DNA of 44,051 nucleotides, taken from positions 1 through 44,051 of the IMG/VR virus record IMGVR_UViG_3300047560_000849. One strand, given 5' to 3'. The position numbers and the translations under genes are program-made. The notes below the pieces were generated by a model. The model had not been told where the DNA came from. It saw only the letters and a program-made list of their open reading frames with translations, and did no database searches. This DNA is from a virus. Positions 32,548 to 40,024 of this stretch are shown in pieces; positions within the stretch are counted from its first letter, which is position 1; each line of letters begins with the position of its first letter.

Positions 32548-32913
32548 ATGCTCACACAACAACCAGCAAGACCATTTTGTAAAAATTGTAAAGTTAAATT
32601 GGCTAAGCCCAATGGAATAAGCAAGCATGGCTTTAAGAAGTGGCACAAGTATTGTGTCACCTGTTCTAAAGTTGCATATAATAGTAAATTTGGATTTTTA
32701 CTCAACAAGAAAGACAGTTGTGAGCAATGTGGGTTCGTTCCAGAGGATACGTGCCAATTAGATATTGCTTATAAAGACGGTGATAATAAGAACAAAGATA
32801 AGCGCAATACCAAGACGTTATGTGCTAATTGCAATAGGTTACATCAAAAAAAGTTGAGAGAAAAACGAAAAAAATTATTAGACATAACAGTAGATGCAGA
32901 TGTGCGAATTTAG
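32548..32913 (+). CDS. HNH-like zinc protein, degenerate active site
   Basis: 121 aa. Four Cys pairs (FCKNC, YCVTC, CEQC, LCANC) suggest two zinc sites. The C-terminal half LDIAYKDGDNKNKDKRN...LCANCN follows the HNH pattern, but the usual catalytic His-His is replaced by AY. It shares this LD-x2-YKDGD form with the gene at 11353-11718. It is a single plus-strand gene between two leftward blocks, with a leaderless start. The 3' end overlaps the convergent DUF6165-like gene by 4 nt. Confidence 0.65.
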   Translation: MLTQQPARPFCKNCKVKLAKPNGISKHGFKKWHKYCVTCSKVAYNSKFGFLLNKKDSCEQCGFVPEDTCQLDIAYKDGDNKNKDKRNTKTLCANCNRLHQKKLREKRKKLLDITVDADVRI

Positions 32914-33284
32914 TAACTTTTTTCCTCAATGATAACAGAACCCATTAATACGTTTATTTTCTTTTTAAGTTCTGCTCTATAATCATTTTTTAAGTAGACT
33001 TGTCGAGCCAATTGTATAAACTCATCATCAAATCTTTGTTCTTTTTCATGTTTGCGCTTACTATCTTCAATATCCCACAGGTCCTGATTTACCATTAATA
33101 GTTGTTTATAGTAAACGTTTAGTTCCAACGGAGCTGTTAATTTGTCTGCTATTGCACGTAGTTGAATTAATTCTTTAGTCACGTTCTCTACTTTTAATGG
33201 ATCATTTAACCGAGCAATTTTAATTGTTAAGATTGTTATCTTATCAATTAGTTCACCGACGCTGATTGGAGCCATGATTATCAT
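32910..33284 (-). CDS. DUF6165-like protein
   Basis: 124 aa. MAPISVGELIDKITILTIKIARLNDPLKV, RAIADKL, LWDIEDSKRKHEKE, FDDEFIQLARQVYLKNDYRAELKKKIN and the C-terminal VIIEEKSY match my memory of DUF6165, a helical protein found in bacteria and phages with no known role. ATG 33284 or 33275 is possible; neither has a clear Shine-Dalgarno site. Confidence 0.65.
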   Translation of the reverse strand: MIIMAPISVGELIDKITILTIKIARLNDPLKVENVTKELIQLRAIADKLTAPLELNVYYKQLLMVNQDLWDIEDSKRKHEKEQRFDDEFIQLARQVYLKNDYRAELKKKINVLMGSVIIEEKSY

Positions 33285-33319
33285 AATATTATATATCTTA
33301 AAAATAAGTGCCTAACAAA

Positions 33320-33339
33320 AAGCGCACCGAAGTGCGCTT
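33320..33339 (-). terminator. UUCG-loop terminator (leftward)
   Basis: On minus AAGCGCAC-TTCG-GTGCGCTT followed by a T run: an 8-bp stem with the extra-stable UUCG loop. It lies 27 nt after the stop of the gene at 33366-33929. Confidence 0.85.
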
Positions 33340-33365
33340 AGTGCCTTCCCATCCCGAGGGTAGAA

Positions 33366-33929
33366 TTATAGATCACCCGGCAAACGACCAGATGGGCCTT
33401 TTGAAGTTTCCCATCCTTTGTTTCCATGTTTGCCCATAGCGCCTACCATACCGCTATTTGAGCTCCAGAAGGTATTTGCAAACATTAGTAATAATACGCC
33501 AATAGTCATTAAGATTTCACCTGGTCCGCCGAAGCCTTGCATACCTGTTAATGCTTGACCACCAAAAAATTGTGCTAGGGCGCCGCCTATAATACCGGTG
33601 TGCATTAATTGAATTAATTTACCTTGCCAGTTGCCAGCTAAGCCCTCTGCAACTTGTTCAGGTGATTGTCCTTGTTGGGCTTGAACGATTTTATCAAACC
33701 CCAATGCTTTAGCAACTTTAATAGCGTTTTCTCTGCTAGGAGTATAATCACCACCGGTAACTTGCTTAACTTGTTGTGCGATTTGTTCAGCAGTATCTCC
33801 ACCTAAATATTTCATTAATTTTGGCACTGCTGCCTTAAGTGTGTCTAAGATACCTTCATCAAGTTGAACTTTGGGTTGACTGTTTTCATTGATGATATCT
33901 AAATAGTTTCTAAAAAGCTGTGTACTCAT
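33366..33929 (-). CDS. Putative internal head protein with capsid-targeting N-terminus
   Basis: 187 aa. The N-terminus MSTQLFRNYLDIINEN, a spacer and then QLDEG resembles the capsid-targeting sequences of T4-like internal head proteins, which gp21 cleaves after a Glu. A membrane-like helix lies near 138-153 (ILMTIGVLLLMFANTFW), after a Gly-rich stretch GGALAQFFGGQALTG. Position: directly after gp23 in the same strand with its own late promoter and UUCG terminator. It may be packaged and ejected to interact with the host membrane; that is inference from two features. Confidence 0.6.
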   Translation of the reverse strand: MSTQLFRNYLDIINENSQPKVQLDEGILDTLKAAVPKLMKYLGGDTAEQIAQQVKQVTGGDYTPSRENAIKVAKALGFDKIVQAQQGQSPEQVAEGLAGNWQGKLIQLMHTGIIGGALAQFFGGQALTGMQGFGGPGEILMTIGVLLLMFANTFWSSNSGMVGAMGKHGNKGWETSKGPSGRLPGDL

Positions 33930-33945
33930 ACTAAATCCTTTAATA

Positions 33946-33953
33946 TATTTATC
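33946..33953 (-). promoter_or_regulatory. Late promoter GATAAATA
   Basis: Box on minus 16 nt before ATG 33929, with AAAGGATTTAG in the leader. Confidence 0.6.
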
Positions 33954-33954
33954 A

Positions 33955-33978
33955 AAAAAGGCTCCGAAGAGCCTTTTT
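33955..33978. terminator. UUCG-loop terminator after gp23
   Basis: AAAAAGGCTC-CGAA-GAGCCTTTTT (10-bp stem). Read leftward the loop is TTCG and the stem ends in T's, so it terminates gp23; the promoter box of the next gene overlaps its edge. Confidence 0.85.
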
Positions 33979-34001
33979 GATTTTGTATTTCCAAAATTTG
34001 A

Positions 34002-35198
34002 TTATTGGAATGTCAAGTTTTGAACAGCGATTTCACCAACATAGTCAGCCGCGTTACCGAAGCTAGATGCAGTGTTTGTCAATTCGATGTAACCATAACG
34101 TGTCATAAATGATACGACTGGTTCGAATGTTGAAGGATCTAGAACAACACCAGAACTCATCAATGGAATGTATGGGCAATAGAATGCTGCCGCATCAGTT
34201 TCAGATGAACCCTTGTAACCTACTAATACAGGTGTTGTGTCTGGAGCGTAAGAGTCAACGAAAACTCTCATCGCACCGTTCAATGTACCAACGAACTTAG
34301 TGTTTGTTGGAGCTTCGAATGTACCTTCTGTAGTACGAGCGAAAGCAGAAGTAGTTGCAGATTGCAATACTGTCAATGCCGCGCTAGATACAACAGCCCA
34401 GTTACCAGCACCACGGCGTGTGCGTTGTGCGATCAAGTTAGCAACACGGTTGATTAGAACAGCTAAGGCAGCGTGTTCGTCACCAACGTAAGTAGCTGTA
34501 CCAGATACTGTAGCTTGGTTGTATGTGTACTCAGTTGTAGCTAATGTACGTAGAGACAATAAGATTTCTTGGTCGATTTCAGCAGTAATTTCTTGTGCTA
34601 AAGCGGCCATGATTTCTGCTTCAACGTCAATACCATGTTGGCTTTGAGCGTCTTGAGCCGCTTCAAATGTCCAACGTGCTTGCAACTTACGGCTCTTAGC
34701 TTCAACAGCTTGACGTAAGATTTGTACGCTGATTTGCTTACCACCGTTGCCTTCTAAGGCAGCAGTGTCGTTACCTGTGTAGTAACTTGTTGTGTCGTCA
34801 GCATATGGTGTACGTGAATATGCTTGAGCAATTTTGAATGGGCTCAATGCTTCTTCACCAGCTGTAACGCTAGTTTGTGCCGCGCTATTGTCTGTTAAAG
34901 ACTGTGCGTAGCGTACACGTAATGTGTGAATCTGACCAACTGGACCTGTCATTGGCTGAACGCCTACCAACTCGTTAGCGATAACTGTTGGCATTACACG
35001 ACGGATAACTGGAAGAATAACGCGGTTTAGAGTAGCGATATTACCTGCAGTTGTTGTACCTGCTGAAGATTCCTTCAATAGTGCTTTCTTAGTGTTTTCT
35101 AAGATAACACCCATAGTTGAGCGGCGAGTACCTTTTAAGCCTTCTAGTAGGGCTTCTTTAGTCTCGTCCCAACGGCTTTCTAATAGAACTTGTGACAT
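34002..35198 (-). CDS. 23: Major capsid protein, T4 gp23-like
   Basis: 398 aa. Recognised by RVILPVIRRVMPTVIANELVGVQPMTGPVGQI, ARWTFEAAQDAQSQHGID and the C-terminal AAFYCPYIPLM with TRYGY. The N-terminal about 43 residues should be cut off by the gp21 protease; LLKE|S at 40-44 is a good candidate for the LxE cleavage site. AGGAGAAATATAA precedes the ATG and a UUCG terminator follows. It is shorter than T4 gp23 (521 aa), as usual in cyanophage-type relatives. Confidence 0.95.
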   Translation of the reverse strand: MSQVLLESRWDETKEALLEGLKGTRRSTMGVILENTKKALLKESSAGTTTAGNIATLNRVILPVIRRVMPTVIANELVGVQPMTGPVGQIHTLRVRYAQSLTDNSAAQTSVTAGEEALSPFKIAQAYSRTPYADDTTSYYTGNDTAALEGNGGKQISVQILRQAVEAKSRKLQARWTFEAAQDAQSQHGIDVEAEIMAALAQEITAEIDQEILLSLRTLATTEYTYNQATVSGTATYVGDEHAALAVLINRVANLIAQRTRRGAGNWAVVSSAALTVLQSATTSAFARTTEGTFEAPTNTKFVGTLNGAMRVFVDSYAPDTTPVLVGYKGSSETDAAAFYCPYIPLMSSGVVLDPSTFEPVVSFMTRYGYIELTNTASSFGNAADYVGEIAVQNLTFQ

Positions 35199-35229
35199 TT
35201 ATATTTCTCCTATTTTATGTCTTTTAATT

Positions 35230-36339
35230 TTAAAGCCCTGCCAGACGCTTGATTTCGATGACGTTATTACGGTCTTCGCTATCAACTTCTTGTGGTTTGG
35301 CAGATTTATCACCAGTAGCTTCGCTAATCATCTTTGATTCAGCTAGATTTTGTTTTGCAACAGTTTTCTTTTCTGAACCAGTGTTTAGCACTGCTGGTAG
35401 ATACTTATCGAAAGCAGACTGCAATTTTGCAGTTTGTACGCTTTCTAGTAGGCTCTTCATTGTGGCTGCTTTTTCTTCGTTCAATGGTGCTAGTAAATCT
35501 CCTAGAACCTTTTCACGTTGATTGCTTTCCTTAATGATGCGAACCTCACGATCCTTACTTTCAACTAATTTCTTAGTTTCATTAATCTGTGCGATAGATT
35601 CAGCTAGTTGCTGGTCTTTTTCTTCTAACGCTTGCATTAGTTTGCGTGTTTCAGCCTTGTCATTTAGGTGAGTAACTGAGAACTCGCTTGCAAAACTTTC
35701 AAAGATACGGCGACCAAAATTGTTCTCACGAGCAACTTTAATGTCTTCCTTCAACTGGCTCATTTCGCCCTTTAGATGTTTAGTTACAATTGTATTCAAA
35801 CGAGATGCAGATTCAGCCACAAAACGTGACTTCAATGCTTCTAGTTGTTTACGACCTTCAGCAACTAACTTAACCTTAGCTTCAACAACAGCTTGCTTGT
35901 CTGTAGCGAATTCTTTGATTTCGCGGGCAAGAGCATGAACAATGAATTGTTCTAGCTTTTGTTGATTTTCTAATTGAATTTTACGCTCTGAACGCAATTC
36001 TTTGATTTCTTCAGCTAGTTTAGTAACCATGAAATCATTGAACTTTGTTGCAGATTCACGCAATTTTTGTTGCGCTTTTACGCGGTCTTCGTTCATTGCT
36101 TGACGTTCGTTCTGAAATTCTTCAATCTCAGTAGTTAAACCGTCTGTAACCATTTTATCAAGGGCTTCAACCATCACGCTTCTGTCATGTTCATAACGTT
36201 GTGCGAACTCCTCACGTAGTTCAGCACGTACTTGTTCTTTAGCCTCATTCAATTTGGCTTCCCATGCTTCATTTAACTGAGCACCGATATCCTCATTGAT
36301 AAGACCACTTTCAAGTAATGGTTTGATAGCATCAAACAT
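35230..36339 (-). CDS. 22: Prohead scaffold protein, T4 gp22-like
   Basis: 369 aa. Highly charged and coiled-coil throughout (for example AELREEFAQRYEHDRS, LAEEIKELRSERK), with an N-terminal FDAIKPLLESGLINEDIG typical of gp22. It forms the internal scaffold that is degraded by gp21 during head maturation. AAGGGGAATAAGC precedes the ATG. Between gp21 and gp23, as in T4. Confidence 0.9.
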   Translation of the reverse strand: MFDAIKPLLESGLINEDIGAQLNEAWEAKLNEAKEQVRAELREEFAQRYEHDRSVMVEALDKMVTDGLTTEIEEFQNERQAMNEDRVKAQQKLRESATKFNDFMVTKLAEEIKELRSERKIQLENQQKLEQFIVHALAREIKEFATDKQAVVEAKVKLVAEGRKQLEALKSRFVAESASRLNTIVTKHLKGEMSQLKEDIKVARENNFGRRIFESFASEFSVTHLNDKAETRKLMQALEEKDQQLAESIAQINETKKLVESKDREVRIIKESNQREKVLGDLLAPLNEEKAATMKSLLESVQTAKLQSAFDKYLPAVLNTGSEKKTVAKQNLAESKMISEATGDKSAKPQEVDSEDRNNVIEIKRLAGL

Positions 36340-36350
36340 GCTTATTCCCC

Positions 36351-36986
36351 TTATTTAATTTTGAGGTCCTTGATGAGGCGCATTACTTCCTCTTTCAAGT
36401 ACTTCTCTACTTTCTTGTCGCCCTGTGCTTCTTTTGCAATATCCAACAACTTATGACCATGACGCATGTTCATCACGCCTTCATAAATTGCTTTAGGATA
36501 TGCATTAGGTGCACTTGGTTGAGCAACAATATCCACGGTGACTATTTCAAAGTCACTGACACGGCCGTCATAGTCGTTCACGTTACCGCTACCACGACTA
36601 GATACGCCAAGTTTGACACCACTCTCCAACATTGTAGACACTAACTGTCCCATTGGAGTTGGTAAAATCTTTAATTTGCCGAAGCCATTAGCGCCGTCCA
36701 TCCACATTTGAGTAATCATATGTGACACACGGTCTAAATTAATCTTTAAATCATCTGGGTGATCTACTTCGCCTAAGACTGAATAGCCACCTGTAATTTG
36801 TTCGTTGAGAGCATTAACAGCAGTTTCAATTTCAGAAACAGGGTAAATACGCTCATTGGCGTTTTTTACCCCACCCTGAATGAAGATACCCTTCATATAA
36901 AGGGACTTCTTACTACCTTCACCTTCACTTTCGACAACCATAGAGGCTCTGTCGAAAGTTAGATGCTCTTTGAGATACAAAGCCAT
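36351..36986 (-). CDS. 21: Prohead protease, T4 gp21-like
   Basis: 211 aa. LGEVDHP (71-77, H76) and KLGVSSRGSG (125-134, Ser129/Ser130) fit the catalytic His and Ser regions of T4-type prohead proteases; DFEIVTVDIVAQPSAPNA is a family signature. It cleaves scaffold, core and capsid proteins after LxE/IxE-type sites. GAGAGAAA precedes the ATG. Lies between the core protein gene and gp22, as in T4. Confidence 0.93.
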   Translation of the reverse strand: MALYLKEHLTFDRASMVVESEGEGSKKSLYMKGIFIQGGVKNANERIYPVSEIETAVNALNEQITGGYSVLGEVDHPDDLKINLDRVSHMITQMWMDGANGFGKLKILPTPMGQLVSTMLESGVKLGVSSRGSGNVNDYDGRVSDFEIVTVDIVAQPSAPNAYPKAIYEGVMNMRHGHKLLDIAKEAQGDKKVEKYLKEEVMRLIKDLKIK

Positions 36987-37004
36987 TTTCTCTCAGATTC
37001 TTTC

Positions 37005-37844
37005 TTAGATACGCTTCTTAGCTGTACGCTTGCCTTCAACAACTGACTTGTTGTTTACGCCGCTAGCTTGTGCTGTAACTGGCTTTGGTGCAGACTCGCC
37101 TTTGTCTTTGAAGTTGTCCTTACCAGGAGCATTCTTCCAGTTTGATGCGTCTTTAACTTGTGTCTCACCCTTTGAACCGTAGTTACTTGGACCCTTTGGA
37201 CCTGTTGGAACTGTTTCAGCTTGACCAGAGAATTTTACTGGCTTGCTGTCCATTCCAGCTTGACCGCTGTTTTGTAGGCTTGGGCTCTTTGGTTGTGCAC
37301 CATCGTCACCGCCGATTTTAGAACCATATAGACCTGGAACGTTCTTTAGATTAACGTTTTCCATCATAGCTTCTTCATCGCCGAAATCTTCTTCACCTTC
37401 TTCATCGCCGAAATCTTCTTCACCTTCTTCATCGCCGAAATCTTCTTCGCCGCCGAAATCTTCTTCACCATCTTCGTCAGACATGATTTCTTCGAATTCA
37501 GCCATTAGTTGGTCTAACTTGTCTTCCAAGTCAGTAACACGGTCTTCAATTTCTTCTGCGCCTTCTTCACCTTCGCCGTCACCTGGTACATCGATGATTT
37601 CTTCGCTGTCATCATCAAAGTCGATTTCTTCATCGCCTTCAACGACACCTGATTCTTCAGCACTGATTTCATCCATCATATCGCCAACTTGGCCACCTGG
37701 ATTCATACCTTCTTCATCCATCATGATGGACTCATAAATCTCACGTGATTTTTCTACCACGATATCGTGAAATAGTGCTTGTGCTTGTTCTTCGTTCTCA
37801 TTGATGATTAAATCAATAAGTTGTTCAAATTTTTTGTTATCCAT
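37005..37844 (-). CDS. Acidic prohead core protein (gp67/gp68-like)
   Basis: 279 aa from ATG 37844, preceded by AGGAGACAAACA; the longer frame from 37910 has no Shine-Dalgarno site. The N-terminus MDNKKFEQLIDLIINENEEQ and IVVEKSREIYESIM resemble T4-like prohead core proteins. The centre is very acidic, with three or four EEDFGDEEG repeats at 37370-37470. The C-terminal third is Lys/Pro/Ser-rich and ends GKRTAKKRI. Position between portal and gp21 is that of T4 genes 67/68. It is probably part of the core cut by gp21. Confidence 0.7.
   Translation of the reverse strand: MDNKKFEQLIDLIINENEEQAQALFHDIVVEKSREIYESIMMDEEGMNPGGQVGDMMDEISAEESGVVEGDEEIDFDDDSEEIIDVPGDGEGEEGAEEIEDRVTDLEDKLDQLMAEFEEIMSDEDGEEDFGGEEDFGDEEGEEDFGDEEGEEDFGDEEAMMENVNLKNVPGLYGSKIGGDDGAQPKSPSLQNSGQAGMDSKPVKFSGQAETVPTGPKGPSNYGSKGETQVKDASNWKNAPGKDNFKDKGESAPKPVTAQASGVNNKSVVEGKRTAKKRI
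37370..37470. repeat. 27-nt tandem repeat inside core protein gene
   Basis: The unit (plus strand) contains TTCATCGCCGAAATCTTC and recurs three times in tandem with a degenerate fourth copy. It encodes the EEDFGDEEG repeat. Being a multiple of three, gain or loss of units keeps the frame. Confidence 0.8.
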
Positions 37845-37879
37845 TGTTTGTCTCCTGAATGTAAATGGCTTTGTAGAAT

Positions 37880-37887
37880 TATTTAGT
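37880..37887 (-). promoter_or_regulatory. Late promoter ACTAAATA
   Basis: Box on minus about 35 nt before ATG 37844, with AGGAGAC in the leader. Confidence 0.55.
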
Positions 37888-37950
37888 GAGTAGTCACCAA
37901 ATATGCTCAATAAGAGCGTATTTTTTGCGTTTTTGTTAAAACTTCAGAGA

Positions 37951-38178
37951 TTACATCGCAGGTTGATCTGCGGCTGCTGTTTGACCGTACTGTTCGTGTA
38001 CTTTTTTGAGATATTTTTGCTTTTCGTAATTACGAACGTCAAGCATTTTACGTAATTTACGAATTTGACGTAATGTTAATTTTGTTTTGCGGCTTTCTTT
38101 CCACTTAGGCTTGCTGTTATCAGATTCAATATCTTGATAACCTTGTATAGGCGCATCGAACATTTCCATTAGTTTCAT
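37951..38178 (-). CDS. Small basic head protein, leaderless start
   Basis: 75 aa. Begins MKLMEMFDAPIQGYQD and has a basic helical core (KLTLRQIRKLRKMLDVRNYEKQKYL). It lies where T4 has its small prohead core gene 67. The N-terminal MEMFD-type start resembles capsid-targeting leaders. The ATG is 5 nt after a GATAAATA box, so the mRNA should be leaderless. Confidence 0.6.
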   Translation of the reverse strand: MKLMEMFDAPIQGYQDIESDNSKPKWKESRKTKLTLRQIRKLRKMLDVRNYEKQKYLKKVHEQYGQTAAADQPAM

Positions 38179-38183
38179 AATAG

Positions 38184-38191
38184 TATTTATC
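38184..38191 (-). promoter_or_regulatory. Late promoter GATAAATA, leaderless start
   Basis: Box on minus, spacer CTATT (5 nt), then ATG at 38178. Confidence 0.6.
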
Positions 38192-38197
38192 TTTTGG

Positions 38198-39997
38198 TTA
38201 CATTCCTACGCCTGCTGGTGCTGGCATTCCGCCTGCTTGAGCACCATTACCACCTACGACTGGGCCAGCAACGCCGCCTTCTGCGCCTGCAGCCATTTCA
38301 TCACCTGTTGGCTGAGCTTCAATGTCGTCCATTGTTTGCATATCTGTTTCAATGTCACCAGCAGAGACACCGACGCTACGCAAATCACTACCTGCAGGTT
38401 CAAGGTCTTGATCTTTGTTATGTTCTTCACGCCATAATTGTTCGTTCTTCGTGATTTCTTCTTCAGTTAATCCCAAGAAGCGTTCCATAGCGAAACGTTT
38501 ACTAATATAAGGGAACGCTTCCATTGAAGTAAATGTACCAACTCGTGCGTTATCTAATTCACTTTGACGATATGCGGCAAAGTTTTGTGGGGGGTTGAAT
38601 TCTAAAGTGAAAAGACCTGAATCAATATTGAAACCTCTCCAACGCAAGAATAACTTAAATTCTTCGTCTAGTTTCTGGCTCATGTATTTCTGTAAACGCT
38701 TGCAATATTCATTGAATCTAAATTCTTGAATCATCGCTGTCCCAACACGGCCATCAGTTAATGGTGTTGTATTGTCATCAGGGCCAGTTGGTAAGTATGA
38801 GCTAGGAACTCTTAAACCACGTGCCAATCTGTTGTTGAAGTATTTCAAGTCATCAATTTCACCTAAGTTTTGACCACCGGGTAATACTTCAACACTTGAA
38901 CCACGACCATCAGCAGTAACCGGGAAGAAATAATCTTCGTTCATTGATAACGGGTTGTATGTTGCATCAACAATAGCTTGGCCACCTTGGACGCTTGGAA
39001 TACGTCTTTGGTGAATTTCATTCTTAATGCGCTCAACGAATGCCATAGCCATATGACTTGGCATGTTACCAACGTCAATCTTAAACATTCTACGCTCAGG
39101 GGCACGTTGTACACGATAGATAAGAACAGCATCTTCAAGCAATTCTTTTTGCTTATAAACTTTAAAGATGTTTTCCAAGATTGATTGACCGAACGGCCAG
39201 AATCTATCCATACCTTCAGTCAAACTCAAATGAACAATGTGTTTTGCATCTACTGCGCTCTCACTTTGGCCCAATGTGAATCGTGATCCAGTCGTATTAT
39301 ACGGCATGCTTGGCACTGTATAACCGTTTGTGTTTGCTCCGCCACCTGTACCACCTAAACCAGTAGCAGGATTAGCCGCAAAGTCTGTGTTTGTTTTTTG
39401 TGCTACAGTTAAATTCTGTAAATTAATGTTAATGTCTTTGATAACATACTGTTCAGGCTTTTTACCTTCACTCTCGTTGACAATAACTTTAATGACTTTA
39501 ACCATGTCGATCCAATATAACTTGAAGTTTTCTGGATCTCTGACGAATACTTGATCGCCATATTTTACGGTATTACGGAATATTTTGAACACTCTAGTGT
39601 CAAATTCATTTAACTTACACCACTGAATTAATTGAGTTTTTAACAATTCTACTTCATGTGGAGTAGGATCTTCTGAGAATTGTAGACTAAACGGTGTGTT
39701 GTTTTGTTCGTTTTTCTGAGTACTGAATTCAGCGATAATATCTAAACATGCGTTGATTTCAGCATCAACGTCCATCATTTCATATTGGTTATAACGTTCT
39801 AATCTGTTTGGGTGACCTGTATAGACTTCAGGTAATCTACTCATGTAGTTTTTATAACCCATCTCAGCGTTGTTCCAACCACCTGTAGATGAGCCATTCA
39901 TACCAGGGCTTCCATTCCATGCACCACTGTTGCTATTTGCACCAGAGATTGGACTTGAAAAACCTGCTTTGTTCGTAAAACGTTTCTTGTATGTCAT
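38198..39997 (-). CDS. 20: Portal protein, T4 gp20-like
   Basis: 599 aa. Recognised by YMSRLPEVYTGHPNRLERYNQYEMMD, DVDAEINACLDIIAEFSTQ, RNTVKYGDQVFVRDP, LSLTEGMDRFWPFGQSILE, YRVQRAPERRMFKIDVGN and LGEIDDLKYFNNRLARGLRVP. It forms the dodecameric portal at the head vertex. The C-terminal 60 residues are Gly/Ala/Met-rich. An ACTAAATA box lies 18 nt before the ATG. Confidence 0.95.
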   Translation of the reverse strand: MTYKKRFTNKAGFSSPISGANSNSGAWNGSPGMNGSSTGGWNNAEMGYKNYMSRLPEVYTGHPNRLERYNQYEMMDVDAEINACLDIIAEFSTQKNEQNNTPFSLQFSEDPTPHEVELLKTQLIQWCKLNEFDTRVFKIFRNTVKYGDQVFVRDPENFKLYWIDMVKVIKVIVNESEGKKPEQYVIKDININLQNLTVAQKTNTDFAANPATGLGGTGGGANTNGYTVPSMPYNTTGSRFTLGQSESAVDAKHIVHLSLTEGMDRFWPFGQSILENIFKVYKQKELLEDAVLIYRVQRAPERRMFKIDVGNMPSHMAMAFVERIKNEIHQRRIPSVQGGQAIVDATYNPLSMNEDYFFPVTADGRGSSVEVLPGGQNLGEIDDLKYFNNRLARGLRVPSSYLPTGPDDNTTPLTDGRVGTAMIQEFRFNEYCKRLQKYMSQKLDEEFKLFLRWRGFNIDSGLFTLEFNPPQNFAAYRQSELDNARVGTFTSMEAFPYISKRFAMERFLGLTEEEITKNEQLWREEHNKDQDLEPAGSDLRSVGVSAGDIETDMQTMDDIEAQPTGDEMAAGAEGGVAGPVVGGNGAQAGGMPAPAGVGM

Positions 39998-40015
39998 ATA
40001 ATTTATACCGTCAAG

Positions 40016-40023
40016 TATTTAGT
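40016..40023 (-). promoter_or_regulatory. Late promoter ACTAAATA for gp20
   Basis: Box on minus, 18 nt before the portal ATG at 39997; it ends 1 nt before the stop of the upstream gene. Confidence 0.6.
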
Positions 40024-40024
40024 G

